Below are positions 34,624 through 46,987 of a stretch of DNA of 64,000 nt, in pieces (positions within the stretch are counted from its first letter, which is position 1; each line of letters starts with the position of its first letter). Both the position numbers and the translations under genes were made by a program. The notes beneath the pieces are model-generated. The model did no database searches and had not been told where the DNA came from. It worked only from the letters and a program-made list of their open reading frames with translations. This stretch comes from Metaphire vulgaris (Eukaryota > Annelida > Clitellata > Crassiclitellata > Megascolecidae): the NCBI GenBank assembly GCA_018105865.1, contig CM030856.1, positions 3,643,620 to 3,707,619 on the forward strand. Reading direction: 5' to 3'.

Positions 34624-34980
34624 TAACTTAAACCAAATTAACTGATTTAACTCTAACTAATCTAAATGGATTTTTATTTACACTTCTATTAATAAATAAA
34701 TAAATATATATATATATATATATATATATCTAGCACATTACTTTCAACATCACTTCTACATCTAACTTACACTTACCTACACATACACTATAGTAACTCA
34801 TAATTATTTTTCTGCCATTCAACTATAACTTCAAAGTGAGATAACCACCTTACGGGATTCTTTTCCCTTGGGTTATCCATCACTCATTTTATTATAATCA
34901 ACACCTGATCTGCTTTTGCTGTTATCACATCTATGTTGTCTGCAAACCTTAAATTATTTGTTTGTCCATATACCCATCAT
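34624..34980. other. Non-coding sequence with (TA)n
   Basis: (TA)n tract at about 34706-34728. Nothing else was recognised. Confidence 0.55.
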
Positions 34981-34984
34981 TCAG

Positions 34985-35930
34985 ACCCATCGTCCAACCC
35001 AATACTACACTGATGACGTTCAGGTTTATGCCTCCTGCCCTCCATCTGAGGTAGAATGCTTGCGGTCCCGCATTACAGGCTGCATCTCCTTAGTCCAGAG
35101 GTGGACTGATGAAAATCGACTCTCGCTGAACCCGGGGAAGACAGAACTCCTCTGGTTAAGCACTCCTCGAAGGAGGAATCTCATATGCCAGAATACGCTT
35201 CTGATTGGTGATGTTGATGTCACTCCGAGCACAGAACTGTGTCTCCTTGGAGTTCTTTTTGACGAGACACTCTCATTTGTCGGACATTTTGACGTCATTC
35301 GCACCTGTTTCTTTCAGCTGCGAAGGATCAGGGAGATCCGTCGATACCTGCCGGTGCCTGTCGTCATCAATCTCGTCCGTGCCCTCGTCTTAGCTCGAGT
35401 AGATTATTGTAATAGCGTTCTGCTCGGACTTCCTGCCAATCAACTACATCGTCTTCAGTCGGTGCTAAACGTCTCAGCTCGTCTGATTTTTGGCTCGAGT
35501 TGGAACGAGCACGTGACACCATTTCTACGTGATAATCTTCACTGGCTCAGGATCCCAGAGCGCATAGCCTTCAAGCGCTGATGGCTAACATTTCGGGTGC
35601 TGTATGATCCTTTTTGCCCCTGCTACTTATCGGGCCTGGTCATCAAGTCTACGACGGTCGACCGGCGATCGCGGCTTCGCTCAAGCAACTGTCGTCAATT
35701 GGTGGTTCCTCCTCCGTCCAAGACGGCTGTCTTCGGTGACAGATCCTTCCGGAGGGGCAATCCAAGTCTGTGGAACTCTCTGCCGAAGAACGTGACAATT
35801 GTGACCTCCCCTGATTTGTTTATCAAGTGCCTTAAGACGCATAGCATATGTTTAATATCTCTTATAGTGTTCATTGCTAAGCGCTTTTGACTTTAGTCTT
35901 CACTATGCTTACTGTGCTCTATAAATTGTC

Positions 35931-35975
<45 letters not shown>

Positions 35976-35976
35976 G
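34985..35976 (+). mobile_element. CR1/L2-like LINE, 5'-truncated, RT C-terminal half
   Basis: The open frame 34985-35581 contains Y-Y-T-D-D-V-Q-V-Y (the RT catalytic YxDD-type box), L-S-L-N-P-G-K-T-E, L-G-V-L-F-D-E and A-L-V-L-A-R-V-D-Y-C-N. A frame change at about 35580 leads to FCPCYLSGLVIKSTTVDRRS and FGDRSFRRGNPSLWNSLP (35604-35830). The 3' UTR runs to a (AAT)n microsatellite (35931-35973). The 5' half (endonuclease and RT start) is missing by truncation. Confidence 0.9.
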
Positions 35977-36357
35977 GGAAAGACGGAAGGAAAGAAAGAA
36001 GAACATCTGATCAGCTAATTACTTTCTATCGCTAAATTATAAACACAACTATTTAGGTACTAAATAATCTGTATTCTAGTTTTAATTTTGATTTTTTCTA
36101 GTATAAGTTAGTTAAGTTTCTTGCGTCTCTATGTATTTTCATTTATGATGCTGGTCGTGAATAAATAAAATGTCTATGTCTATAGAACAAACACAACACA
36201 CACACACACACACAGACCATATGCAAATTTTGAACGTCACGTTACCACTATTTGTATTCGTTTTGACCAGCACTATTCGGACAAATACAAAAATATAAAT
36301 AGACTACTCATCGCACTATTCAGCACTGAAGCGAATACGAAGCAAATATTTGGCCCA

Positions 36358-36362
<5 letters not shown>
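35977..36362. other. Repeat-rich stretch
   Basis: Includes GGAAAGAAAGAAGAA, a tail-like AATAAATAAAATGTCTATGTCTAT at about 36158-36183 and a (CA)n tract at 36195-36212. Possibly another LINE tail; no coding support. Confidence 0.45.

Positions 36363-36411
<49 letters not shown>
36363..36411. repeat. (AT)n microsatellite, left half
   Basis: The tract continues at 37241-37271 on the other side of the MITE 36410-37240, which seems to have inserted into it. Confidence 0.95.
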
Positions 36412-36414
<3 letters not shown>

Positions 36415-37236
36415 TGTCCTTTAATCGTGATTAACGCGTTAATCTGTTAATCGCGATTAATTTTTTATTCGTGATTACAAAATTAATCTCATAATTAATC
36501 ACCTCATATTTCTCTAAAGAAACTTTAAAAAACTGAGCTTGAAAGTGATAACGTCACGAGATTTTGTTTAAAGTTGACTGAAATGGATGACGCAATTGAC
36601 GCATGTGCTATATAATGTTATGCATGGTCACATGAATGTGGTGTGGTCATGTGTCTTCCATGTGTACAATTAGTGATGCTGTCGGAGTTTTCATTCCGAG
36701 TTTAAAATTTCAACTATAAAAATTATTACTGCATATTTGTTTTTGAAATCAATGATGGACTGGGGTGGGGCCCCATGTACAATTAGTGATGCCGCAGGAG
36801 TTTTCATTCGAGAGTTTAAAATTTCAACTATAAAAATTCGAGTTTATATTTGTTTATTAACAGCAACAAAATATTAATGTTCTATTGACAATTTACAAAT
36901 CAACTGATAAGAAAAAATTTTAAAAATATAATTTATGTTATTTGATTTTGAGTTTACAAACGATATTGTATTTAATATCGTGTTAGCAGATTATACTTTT
37001 ATCAAAACTACGGGGCGGGCGGGCCTCAAAGCTCGGGCCTCGGCTCGGGCTCGGGCCGGGCCCCACCCCAGATGATGGACAAAAGTGAAGCTCAAAACGG
37101 AGCAACTGGTGCATTGTTTATTTCAATTTAATTACTACTTCGGGACCAGAATAACATTACTAAAGAAAATTAATCGTGATTAATAATTTTAATTGCACAG
37201 TTAATTGCAATTAAATAAATTAATAGTTGAACAGCA

Positions 37237-37240
<4 letters not shown>
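36410..37240. mobile_element. hAT-type MITE (TAGTGCTG ends), copy B, inserted in (AT)n
   Basis: Ends ATGCTGTCCTTTAATCG and, reversed, TAGTGCTGTTCAACTATTAA match copy A at 8145-8552, as do the arms (ATTAATCGCGATTAA) and interior (TTTCTCTAAAGAAACTT). The octamers outside are TATATATA on both sides, as expected for insertion in the microsatellite. It contains the nested element 36760-37071 and a duplicated block (ATGTACAATTAGTGATGCYG). Confidence 0.9.
36760..37071. mobile_element. hAT MITE (CTGGGGTGGGGCCC ends), nested
   Basis: Ends CTGGGGTGGGGCCC and GGGCCCCACCCCAG are exact inverts with perfect 8-bp duplications ATGATGGA at 36752-36759 and 37072-37079. It sits inside MITE copy B. The right arm is GC-rich (GGGCCTCGGCTCGGGCTCGG). 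Confidence 0.97.
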
Positions 37241-37271
<31 letters not shown>

Positions 37272-37272
<1 letters not shown>

Positions 37273-37845
37273 GGGTATGTGTATGTATATTATATATATG
37301 TGTATATATATATATATACACACACACACACATACACACACTTGTAATCAACTAAAAAATGTGCTTGCCACATATAGCTATGATTCTCCTGCAGAAGAAA
37401 GTTTGCCTCCTAGAACAGTTTCTGTGAGGTAGTTTTTAATTTATAAAGGGCTTATGAGGATTTTATCTGTGTTACAGATCAAGGTTAATTCTCTAGTAGT
37501 GGTAAAAAATTTGAGATTTTCATCTCTTCTACACATCAATTTTGTGGCAAATTTTTGATCTGGTGTAATCAGATTCACTGCTGCTACCTGAGAAAACTCG
37601 AACACTAATGTTTTGCACAGACACATTTCTTTACCGCAGAAGCCAATTTTTGCAAATTACACTGACATACAATAACCCAATAAAGCTGTGTAAACAGAAG
37701 TTAGGGTACCCCATGAACTTTGAACTGTGGTACAGCATATGTTTAAGAGAGTGCCTGGAAACTGAGAAACAAGATGTTTGCTGTTCCAAACTGCCTCATT
37801 TTCATCTGTGGTTGCATCCATCACCTTTTATCACAGCAGTTTAGC
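37272..37845. other. Non-coding sequence with (TA)n/(CA)n
   Basis: TA and CA tracts to about 37342. The remainder has no recognised feature. Confidence 0.5.
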
Positions 37846-37853
37846 CCTATTTG

Positions 37854-38445
37854 TAGGGCTGTGCCGAGTAACTCGAGTAATGCAAGTACTCGACTCCAAA
37901 CTGGAGTCGAGTAATTTTTTTTGAGTCGAGTACTTGCATAGAATATCTAACTAAAGAATAACCAAAAATTTGAATTAAAATTTGGCCTACCATTATTTGT
38001 TACAAATTATTATTCAGCCCTATTTAAGTCGAATTGATTATATTAGGCTATTTGAGAACTGAGACTTAAAATGCATTGTAAAGACTAAAGAGACATTAAC
38101 CAAAAATGCCCTAGTTAGTTAAGGTGTTGCCCAATGTCCATAGTGGATCAAGTCGAATGTGGACCTCACATTTTTTGTAAGTACTGGTAAAATAGTTTCT
38201 GTTCTGTAACTTCTGCTATACTACAGTATACTTGAATACATTTGAATATCCGAAAAAACTTGATTTGTAACTGTATTTAGTGTACTGCTTTGGTTAAATG
38301 AGGGCCGTGAGGCAAATAATACGCTTTATGTGATGTGAAACCTTTACTAAATTACGTATTTCCGGTTTTACACGAGTACTAGAGTACTCGGTTAAGCTAC
38401 TCGTCAACTACTTGAGTAACAAACTACTCAGTTAGCGCAGCCCTA
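37854..38445. mobile_element. hAT MITE (TAGGGCTG ends)
   Basis: Ends TAGGGCTGTGCCGAGTAA and GTTAGCGCAGCCCTA, with perfect 8-bp duplications CCTATTTG (37846-37853, 38446-38453). Arms are built of ACTCGAGT and GTACTCG motifs. Confidence 0.96.
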
Positions 38446-38589
38446 CCTATTTGGTAGAGCAAAGCATGGACTATACTCTGCTACAGTGCAGGTCATTCCA
38501 CAGTTCAATGTACTATTAATCTTAACCTGACCACTGAAACAGATCTGCCACCTCTAATTCATCTTCAACAGCTGTCAATTAGCAAAAGT

Positions 38590-38830
38590 CCATGTGAGCA
38601 ATAATTATTGTCCCATGAGCAAAAGTCCACATGAGAAATTTTCCCATGAGCAAAAGTTCATGTGAGAAATTGTCCTATGAACAAAAGTCCATGTCAGAAA
38701 TTGTCCTGTGAGCAAAAGTCCATGTCAGAAATTGTCCTATGAGTGAGTGTCCATGTGAGCAAAATGCACGAAGAACTTGTGAGCGATCTTCCCATGAGCA
38801 ATTGTCCTTTATAAGCAATTGTCCTAATGG
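38590..38830. repeat. Minisatellite, about 33-bp unit
   Basis: About seven copies of GAGCAAAAGTCCATGTGAGA followed by AATTGTCCTAT, more diverged at both ends. Confidence 0.88.
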
Positions 38831-40545
38831 AAAAAGTCCTAGATCCAAAAGAACTTCTGCAATTAATAAACAATTTACAAAGTCACACTCTGAATAATGA
38901 CCCATTCTGGTTTTATTTTATCTGAGAATGCTGCACAGATCTCTTAAAAGAGCAGCCAAACAGTCATATAAAGCAAAACAGATTCATGTTTCATAATGCT
39001 GGTTCCAAACAGCTAAACTAATATTCTGTATTTTAGCATTACTGAAAATCATCAGATGGTCTTTTTCTTACATTCAACATTATTGCATTCAAGATAAGGA
39101 ATTGCTTAATACAAGCAAACATATGAAGTGATCATTATCTCAGGCAATATGAAATCAAGAAGCGGATCAGAAAGAAATACTCTCTCAAAAGACAGGAATA
39201 TTACCAGATCCATAACATCACTGTAAAAATAAAATCCAATTTTTGACAGAAACTTCATAACTAATGGCATAAGCATGACCAAAAATAAACACATAGCATC
39301 TAATAACAATATTTATATTGGCTAATTATACTCAGATAGCGGGGAAACGAATAAAAATGTGAATTAATAAAAAAGTTTTAACTTTCATAAAAAACTAGAG
39401 ATGAAAAAATATATTAGTAATTCACAGTATCCAAATAAAAATTAGCATAACAGTGATGATAGTCCTCATAACAACGAAAAAGCCCATGAGTCAATTGAAA
39501 CAAAAATAAGCAGTAATCAAACAGTGCAAAAGCAGTTACTGATCAATAAAGCCATTTAAAAGAAATCAAGATAAAGATATAATAAAACACAACTTTCATA
39601 AGTGCATACCTTACAGTGTAATGAATCAATTTACACAATATATTTTGAAGGGAAATCTCAGGTATCTTGAAATTGCTTCAATTTCATGAAAATGTGTTTG
39701 TAAATCAGACATCCTTTAAGCATTAGTACTGTTGTCTTTCGTGGTTTCTACAACTACTACTAACTGAAGCAAAACACAGGATGACTCCAACTGAAGAACA
39801 ACCTCACACAGATGCAACAACCTTCTGGGCACTGTTGCATCAACTATGACTGCATAGGCAGAGGTCAAGTAAAAGGTTACTGTTATGAGTCACTGAAGTC
39901 TGACAAAACAAAGCAAACAGTGTTTAATAAAACCATAGGATTTAAAAGCAGTAATTTATTCTGTGATGCAAAACAAGGAAGAAACTGATTCCAACCTGTT
40001 AAGAATGGTTGGCTGAGGCAACAAAGATTTGTATAAATATCCTAACCAATTTTCTAAATTGATTTAAAAATCATAAATACAATCAGCAATAAAATCATTA
40101 TTAAAATTATATAATGGCATTTGTGACCACAAACACAAATTCAATTCAGATAACATAAGACAAAAAGCCTGATGCACTGAAATTCAATATTTTCTGTCGG
40201 TATTTAGTATTTATCTGGTCAATTCTGCATGTTACAGCGAGATACAGTACAGTTGCTTGCAGCAAATAATGTTCATCCTATGCTCCACATTATATGATGA
40301 CCTACCAGAAAAAAGCATGTACCCAAGATTCAAGGAAACTGACAACAATGAATATGAAACAGGAATGAATTTGACCACAAAGCAACTTTCACCAACATTT
40401 CCAGGCTAGAAATCCACATATCATCACTTAAATGTTCATATTCATGGCAAATCTACCTTCAATGAAAGGTGAAGCCACTGCACTGGCAGAAATAACCTGT
40501 GGACCATTTTTAAAAAGACAGTTTCTTCAGATGGCAGTTGTTCTA
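38831..40545. other. Non-coding sequence, nothing definite
   Basis: No exon, RNA gene or bounded repeat was recognised in this 1.7-kb stretch. Confidence 0.5.
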
Positions 40546-41376
40546 CAGGGTGTAAAAGTAAAAAGTGGACCCCTGTTTAACATTTAATATCTCGGCCGCG
40601 TGTGTAGCGATTTCAATAAAATTTATAAGCCATATACCTGGGAATGTTTCTGATGTAACTGCCAAATTTCATGCTGATATCTTTAAAATTTGCTGAAATA
40701 TGGCCAAAAAGCTAAAGAGACCCAAATTTTTAAATTGACAACGGAATATAACGTCATAATAAAGTGATAAAAAAATATTTGTTTATTTTTGGCCCTGAAA
40801 AGGGCCATTTTAAAGGGGGTTTCAGACGATTTGTTGCGGGAGCAGGTGCTCAAAATGCCCACCCTTAGCCTTCACACATGCCGACAAGCACTTCCTCACT
40901 GACAGTATCAACTTCTTGATCTGGTCCTCAGGTAAACTCTCCCAGATATTCTCCAGCACAGTCTTCAACTCCGTGATGTTCTGTGGCTTTGGCTGATACT
41001 TTTGATATCTATCGAGCATGATTCCACAGACGTGGAAGTCAAGTGGATTGATATCTGGGGAGTTGGGTGGCCAGTCATCTTTCTTTATGAAATCTGGAAA
41101 ATTTCGCTCCAGAAAATCCTGGGTCTTGAGAGCAGAGTGGGCAGGTGCTCGGTCTTGCTGGAATATAAAATCTAGCAAATCATGACAGTCCTGCAGCCAA
41201 TCATAATGCTGCTGTGTTTATATGTTGGCAGAAGTAACCCTTGACCTTACCTGGCGTGATGACAACGATGCTATTTTTAGAGTTAAAAACGATACATTTT
41301 ATTATGACGTTATATTGTGTTGTCAATTTTAAAATTTGGGTATCTTTAGTTTTTGGCCATATTTCAGCGAGGCACC
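40546..41376 (-). mobile_element. Tc1/mariner element, deleted and right-truncated
   Basis: The left end CAGGGTGTAAAAGTAAAAAG follows TA (40544-40545). The subterminal block 40690-40765 recurs inverted at 41300-41372 (TTGGCCATATTTCAG; ATTATGACGTTATATT). The outer right end is lost at about 41377. It encodes the last part of a transposase on the minus strand. Confidence 0.85.
40822..41178 (-). pseudogene. Tc1/mariner transposase, C-terminal part
   Basis: The peptide contains F-I-F-Q-Q-D-R-A-P-A-H-S (second catalytic Asp) and W-P-P-N-S-P-D-I-N-P-L-D-F (third catalytic position region), then K-A-K-G-G-H-F-E-H-L-L at the end. This is the standard mariner C-terminal half. The first catalytic Asp and the helix-turn-helix domains are absent, so the copy is inactive. 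Confidence 0.92.
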
Positions 41377-42914
41377 TACCGTAGATTTACCTTTGAAAGA
41401 ATGAGTCGACTGATCATTGAACCCAAGCGTCAAAAAGGAAATCAAATTTTTTATCAGGCAAGACAGGCATTCGGTTTCCAAGTCCTCTTGTTCCAAACTT
41501 TGTAGCAATCTACAGAGAGAGGCTGAGAAAATACACATGAGAAGCACTTTCTGTGGCACCTTCTTGGTCACAATTCAAACTATCAGAGCTGCTTTTTGAA
41601 GCAAACACTTGTGGAAAAGTGGTTCCACCTAACCGATTAAGAGGCACAATTCTCCAGTTATTATGCATCTAACTTTTTCCAAAAGTTTTTCCTCCCTGTG
41701 ACAGTTGATTAATTACTAGCCAAATATCAAACACATGCATGGCCTCAAAAGGCTCTCTTCTGCTTTGTCAAGAGCTGAGTCAGAATTTTTCCAGGTTCTC
41801 TGGTGTACATACTAAGATGGCTACTGGATAATAGATATGTTGTGATTTTCTTCTGTCATCCCATATGGAAACCATTTTCTCAATCATCAGATAACTTTGT
41901 TATAACCACGAGCTATAAATCATTTAAACTTGGCCGGCAAACACATTGCTCTTCTGAAGGCAAATCTAGGGTGTAAGACTAACATATTGATCCACAACAG
42001 ACCTCAGATGAACCAGCCAAGTGTCTGCTAACCAATGATGCCTTAAATGAGGCACATAACATCCAATGAACACATGGAGGCTAAAGCAGACACCCATTAG
42101 GCTTACTGACATCAAGATAAATGACATACCTATCTACAGTAATAATTCCCCTATCTAATAGCATTGGTTGAACTGGGTTAGAAAAACTTAGTTGACTACA
42201 TGATTTGTTTGAATAGTCAAGTCCATCAATAAAACATCTTAAGCACATACTTAAACCACTTATTTACATATTACCGGTACAGCAAGATTCCCCATAATCT
42301 CATAAATAAAGATCTTATTAATAGTCAAATAAAAAAGAGGTTGTCACACTAGAAGCAAAACTGACAAACATTAAGTTGAGAATTCCAGCCACATAACTAC
42401 CCATTTACAAAGGCACTAGATAAAGATAAACTCAACAGTTGATCGTCTATAATTATTGTCCATTTTATTAGAAGAATCTCATATTCCTGCATGTATATGT
42501 AACTAGTAATTCTTTAACACCAAAACCCTGTATTGATCCAACAACATGTCAACACGGAATGTAAAACTCAGAATAATTAATGTTTTCTTTTCATTTCAGA
42601 AACCTAATAAATAATTATATAAACAACAATACCAGTAATTAAACATCCAGAGATCTTTCAGCTTTAGAGAACTGTTCTCAGGATCCATTCTGCCAAACAA
42701 TTTTCAACACCACATCTCTCTGATACAACCAGACAGCAGCAACAGAGCACACACTGAACTGCCCTACATTTTCAGACTTACTGGTACTCTGGTTAACAGG
42801 AGTAGCATACCTAGTAAGTACCAGAATCTCACAATCCAAACAATTCTTTCCTAGAAGGCATACAGCCTTATACAGGTATTGCAGAAGCCTAAAGAAACAG
42901 CAAACTAGCCATAA
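41377..42914. other. Non-coding sequence, nothing definite
   Basis: A minus-strand reading at 41395-41571 (LLQSLEQEDLETECLSCL) has splice-like edges but no recognised domain. No other signal. Confidence 0.4.
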
Positions 42915-42922
42915 TCTATGAT

Positions 42923-43177
42923 CAGGCCCACCGAGAGGGGGCAAATGCCCAAGGGCCTGGTGATTTATAGGGGGCCCCAGCAAGTCCACAGGTAGGATTC
43001 GGTTAGGGTTGAAGACAGGAGTGTTTGGGGCGCCCATCAACAAGGCACAAGACAGGCTTTAAGTTTTAACTGCTTCCTGAAAATACTGACAAGCAAAAAA
43101 ACAAGGTCATCACCACTTTAGGGGCCCCGCGACTGTTCTGCCCAGGGGCCCGGAATTTATCTCGGGGGGGGGGGGGA
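42923..43177. mobile_element. Probable hAT MITE (CAGGCCCACCGAGAG end)
   Basis: The left arm CAGGCCCACCGAGAGGGGGC and the right arm (GGGGCCCGGAATTTATCTCG followed by a G run) are imperfect inverts. Octamers TCTATGAT and GCTATGAG outside agree at 6 of 8. It includes the CAAGGTCATCACCACTTTAG block seen in other MITEs here. Confidence 0.68.
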
Positions 43178-43185
43178 GCTATGAG

Positions 43186-43972
43186 CATAGATCTTGTAGT
43201 GTCACTTTCTTCTCTCAATTTCACAAACAGCCATTTAATAATAAACCCTCATCCATGAAACTTTGAGGAGAGTGCCCACAAATTAGGAGCAGCTATTCAC
43301 AACACAAGAGCTCAACCATCTGCCAACACCAATGCCCATATGCAGGCACCCACACACAAACACTCTCACACACAAACACTCTTACACACAGATATAATGT
43401 GGCTCTCATATTTCACTTGCTACAAAACTCCATTTCACTGATGTAAGAACAGCTTAATGGCAGTGCAAACCAGAGATATCTCCATAATAGATACAAACTC
43501 ATAACCTCCAGTAAAGCCATTCTGAAAACCAAAGAAAGCAAAAAGCTGTTTCTTGTTGACACTTTCCACGATAAATTATTAAATTATAAAATTAAATATA
43601 ACAGTGTACAAACTAAAGTACAAGATATAAAAAAATCAACCCGCAAGAACACATCAGAAACAAAGGCCTTATTATGCATAAAACATGGAAGACTGTAAGA
43701 CTTCAAAGCCATCTACCAAATATGTGTATATCTTAATATGGCTACAAAATCGTAAATGAACTACGATTGTAATTCAAACACCAACTGAACCACCACAATA
43801 TTATTTTTGGTTCCCAAATCCATTACCCAAATCTCAGCATTACTTTGAAAAAAAATTTAGCTGCCAAAAAACTAAGAAACTGAGGCTCAAGTTCAAAATA
43901 TTGATAAAGGATGAATGAGAGATCAGAAAAGGCAAAAATAAAAAACATGAAAACACTGAAAAGATCCAGTAA
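43186..43972. other. Non-coding sequence with CACACA tracts
   Basis: (CACACAAACACT)n-like stretch at 43350-43395. Nothing else was recognised. Confidence 0.5.
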
Positions 43973-44010
43973 CAACATATCACACCCATTATAATGGGTG
44001 TGATATGTTG
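43973..44010. repeat. 38-bp perfect palindrome
   Basis: CAACATATCACACCCATT followed by its reverse complement around TA, 15 bp before the TIR element at 44026. Confidence 0.97.
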
Positions 44011-44025
44011 CTACCGATACTGATA

Positions 44026-44632
44026 CCGTATATACTCGAGATAAAGTCGATCCGAGTATAAGTCGACCCCTAGATTTTGGGTATTTGAAGGAGGTATCTA
44101 AAGTCATTGACCCGGGAATAAGTCGAAGTGACGTCATCGCGGCGAACCCTCTTGAGGTGATAGTGAGAGTCGGAACAATGGCGGGCGCAACATGGGCGCA
44201 GCGCGCCATTGTTTTGATTGAAAAACTGCGTTTTAGCTTTGAACTATCGAGAAACTGAACGATTTTCACATTCCCAGATTGATTCCTGACGATTAAGAAA
44301 ATTTTAAACCTGCTATTCGCTCATTCTTGACAATATAAAAGTCTTAATTACCGGTAATCTTGAATTTTTTTGTATTTATGTAGCGCCAATATTTAATTAA
44401 TATTTATGTGGCGCCTATAAATTACCAATCTTAAAAGCGCTGATGTGAACTTTTATTTAGATGCCGTAGCGTATGTTGAAAATAATTACGCAGTTAGCTA
44501 AATTAATTATTTTCGACATGCTATGTATGGAAACTTTACCCAACAGTTAGTGCCTCGAGTATAAGTCGAGGTCAGGATATATAACCTGTGAATTGGCCTT
44601 AAATTTCTCGACTTTATCACGAATATATACGG
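44026..44632 (+). mobile_element. TA-flanked TIR element (CCGTATATACTCGAG type)
   Basis: Ends CCGTATATACTCGAGATAAA and, reversed, CCGTATATATTCGTGATAAA, with TA at 44024-44025 and 44633-44634. The interior is nearly the same as 12856-13467 and 17312-17932. Confidence 0.95.
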
Positions 44633-44652
44633 TAATTATCATTGATACTTCT

Positions 44653-45664
44653 TAAGGTTGTTAAGACCGCTGGTTTTGAAGGACCGGTTAACCGTTCAAA
44701 AAAAAGACTGGTTAACCGGTTAACTGCTCGCTAGCGGCAGTCTGGTGTGGAGAATTTGAGATTTTGCATTGGCGTTTACTATTATCAGCTACTGAAATCT
44801 ACCGCGTTCAGCGCGCTGTAGCTACCGGAAAATATGCTATTATATTTAATCTCACTATTGCCAATTCAAACTTCACCATTTTGCTATTTAAGTTCAGTTT
44901 TTAGTGAATTTCAATCACATGTATCGATTCAAGATTATTTTAGCTAACTTTTTTGTTGTAGGAATTAATTTTATGTCGATTACTTATGCAGTTAGAGAGC
45001 GTTTTGTCGGAAGCGTCCGTCTGGGCATATACTTTAACATTACGGATTTAAAATGCTCCACTTGTCCTTTTAACCTTATGTTTCACGAATTCCACTCTTA
45101 TAAATTGATTACCTAATAATTGTATAATAATCGTATTGTAAAAGTAGAATTTTAGCACGATTATTAATTAAGTTTGAGTTAGTTTTGTGCAGTGGTGATT
45201 GGAGCGACTAGGCCCATTGACGCTATGCTAAACTTTTTGGTATAGTCAACGGGCCAGAGCTCGATGGTTATAAGCGCTACAGAAGTCATGTTTAGCTTCG
45301 CTCAAAGGTATTTTTTGTGCATCCAAAGGTATTAGTGTTATAAGCAGTTGTTATTTAATTCGGTTGCAAGAACTCGGCGAATATTTAACATTGAGCGAAT
45401 AGGGAAGGTCAGTGACCTATTTTTATTATTACGCCATTGTTGATTGGCTGTAGAGACAAATTTAGTCGATAGGACGATTTCTATTGGTTGGGGGAGATTC
45501 ACCTTCTAAGCGCTCTGATGCCGCCGGCGCCTATCCCGGCGTCCTGCGCAACTACAACAAAGCATTTTGATGTTTACAAATTGAAATTACAGTTAACCGG
45601 TCAAAGTTAAAAGGACCGGTCCTTTTCTTAGGACTGGTTAACCGGTTAACCGTTAACAACCTTA
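44653..45664. mobile_element. hAT element (TAAGGTTGTTAA ends)
   Basis: Ends TAAGGTTGTTAAGACCG and CGTTAACAACCTTA are inverted; perfect 8-bp duplications ATACTTCT lie at 44645-44652 and 45665-45672. Both arms are built of GGTTAACCGGTTAAC repeats. No transposase was recognised in 1.0 kb. Confidence 0.95.
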
Positions 45665-45672
45665 ATACTTCT

Positions 45673-45800
45673 GCTAAATCATAGTCATAATCACTTTTGG
45701 ACTGTCTATGGATCTTCACACAGAATGACACAATGACATCATCATCTTCACTCTCTGCCTGTGTGGCAGCAATAGTTAGATACAAAACATTTCCACCTTG
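45673..45800 (-). mobile_element. LINE 3' tail fragment, minus strand
   Basis: On the minus strand, GTATCTAACTATTGCTGCCA then GCAGAGAGTGAAGATGATGA matches the LINE tail at 55798-55850. The acidic open frame here (ESEDDDVIV) is therefore tail sequence and not an exon. Confidence 0.6.
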
Positions 45801-46436
45801 CTCTGAATTTGCACAGAATTATGCAATGTATATGCAATCAATTGCATATACATTTCATAATTCGGTGATTGATCAAAAATTAAGAACAACACAAAAATCA
45901 TGGTATTGAATGGTAACCCAGTATGAATATCTGTAGGAGGAGAACAAATAGAAGAAGTCAAAGAATTTCCATATCTGGGACTTAGAATTACAGAGGATGG
46001 TAACCAAGGTTCCCTCTGAGCTGCGCGCTGCACAATTGCGCAATATTTTTAGGGCCAGCGCGCAAAAGTTTTTGAGTAGCGCGCAGTGATTTTTGAGTGG
46101 CATTTATAAGATAGTAAATTAGTCAAAGCTGAAACATTACAACAAAAATTTGACTTGAAGCACAATCACAGAACATGCAGTATTGCCAGTAATAGTCGTA
46201 GCGAAAATGAGTTTTGTTACATGGCCCAATGATAGTTCGTAGTCTAAACAAAATCAAGAACTATAAAACAATTTCGTGAATGGCGCCAAAGCCTTCTGAC
46301 CTTGGCTTCTGATGGTGCATCCAACTTCCACACGTTATTATGTAGCTCAAATTTCAAATAGCGTACACAGAAAAATCCGCGTTGGAGCTAAATATTCGTA
46401 AAATTTCTGAAATATTTTAGTCGAATAATCGTCGTA

Positions 46437-46913
46437 ATGTCTAAACGGCATCAGTCCACGACAACTGGGTACCGCCGATTGGGCCCCGGACAACTGGGCC
46501 CGGCAACTGGGTAACGGGACATCTGGGTAACAGGACATCTCGGCCCTGGACATATCGGCCCCGCACCATCGAACTGGACTTAGGCCAAATAATAACTGAG
46601 GGTTTGTTGTAAAACTTTGGGCGCTCTTCTTTAAGCCTATCATCGGCTACAAATTGAGTACAAATTCTTAATGGAAAGCGCTATTTCTATGATTGTAAAT
46701 GCAACGTATAGTTACTACGGGCTTACATGGACTTAAGAAGAACTGAGACTTCGCTGTATCCCTGTAGTAGTGAATAAATGCGGGAAGTCTTCTTCAACCT
46801 CTGTCATCAGCTAAAAATTGAGTACTGTTCTTTGTATGTGCAAACATTTATGATGTTACGCTCATTATCATGTTTTCAAATTGCAAAGTACGCCTATCAG
46901 GATGCATATATAT

Positions 46914-46987
<74 letters not shown>

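Noticed and set aside
41390..41575. Minus-strand exon with ACAG acceptor and AAAG/GTAAAT donor
   Set aside because: The lead-in is not pyrimidine-rich, the peptide is not recognised, and it lies against a broken mariner copy; too weak to call.
45552..45785. Acidic minus-strand ORF as a host exon
   Set aside because: Its first part matches a LINE 3' tail (45690-45790) and the remainder runs into the hAT 44653-45664.
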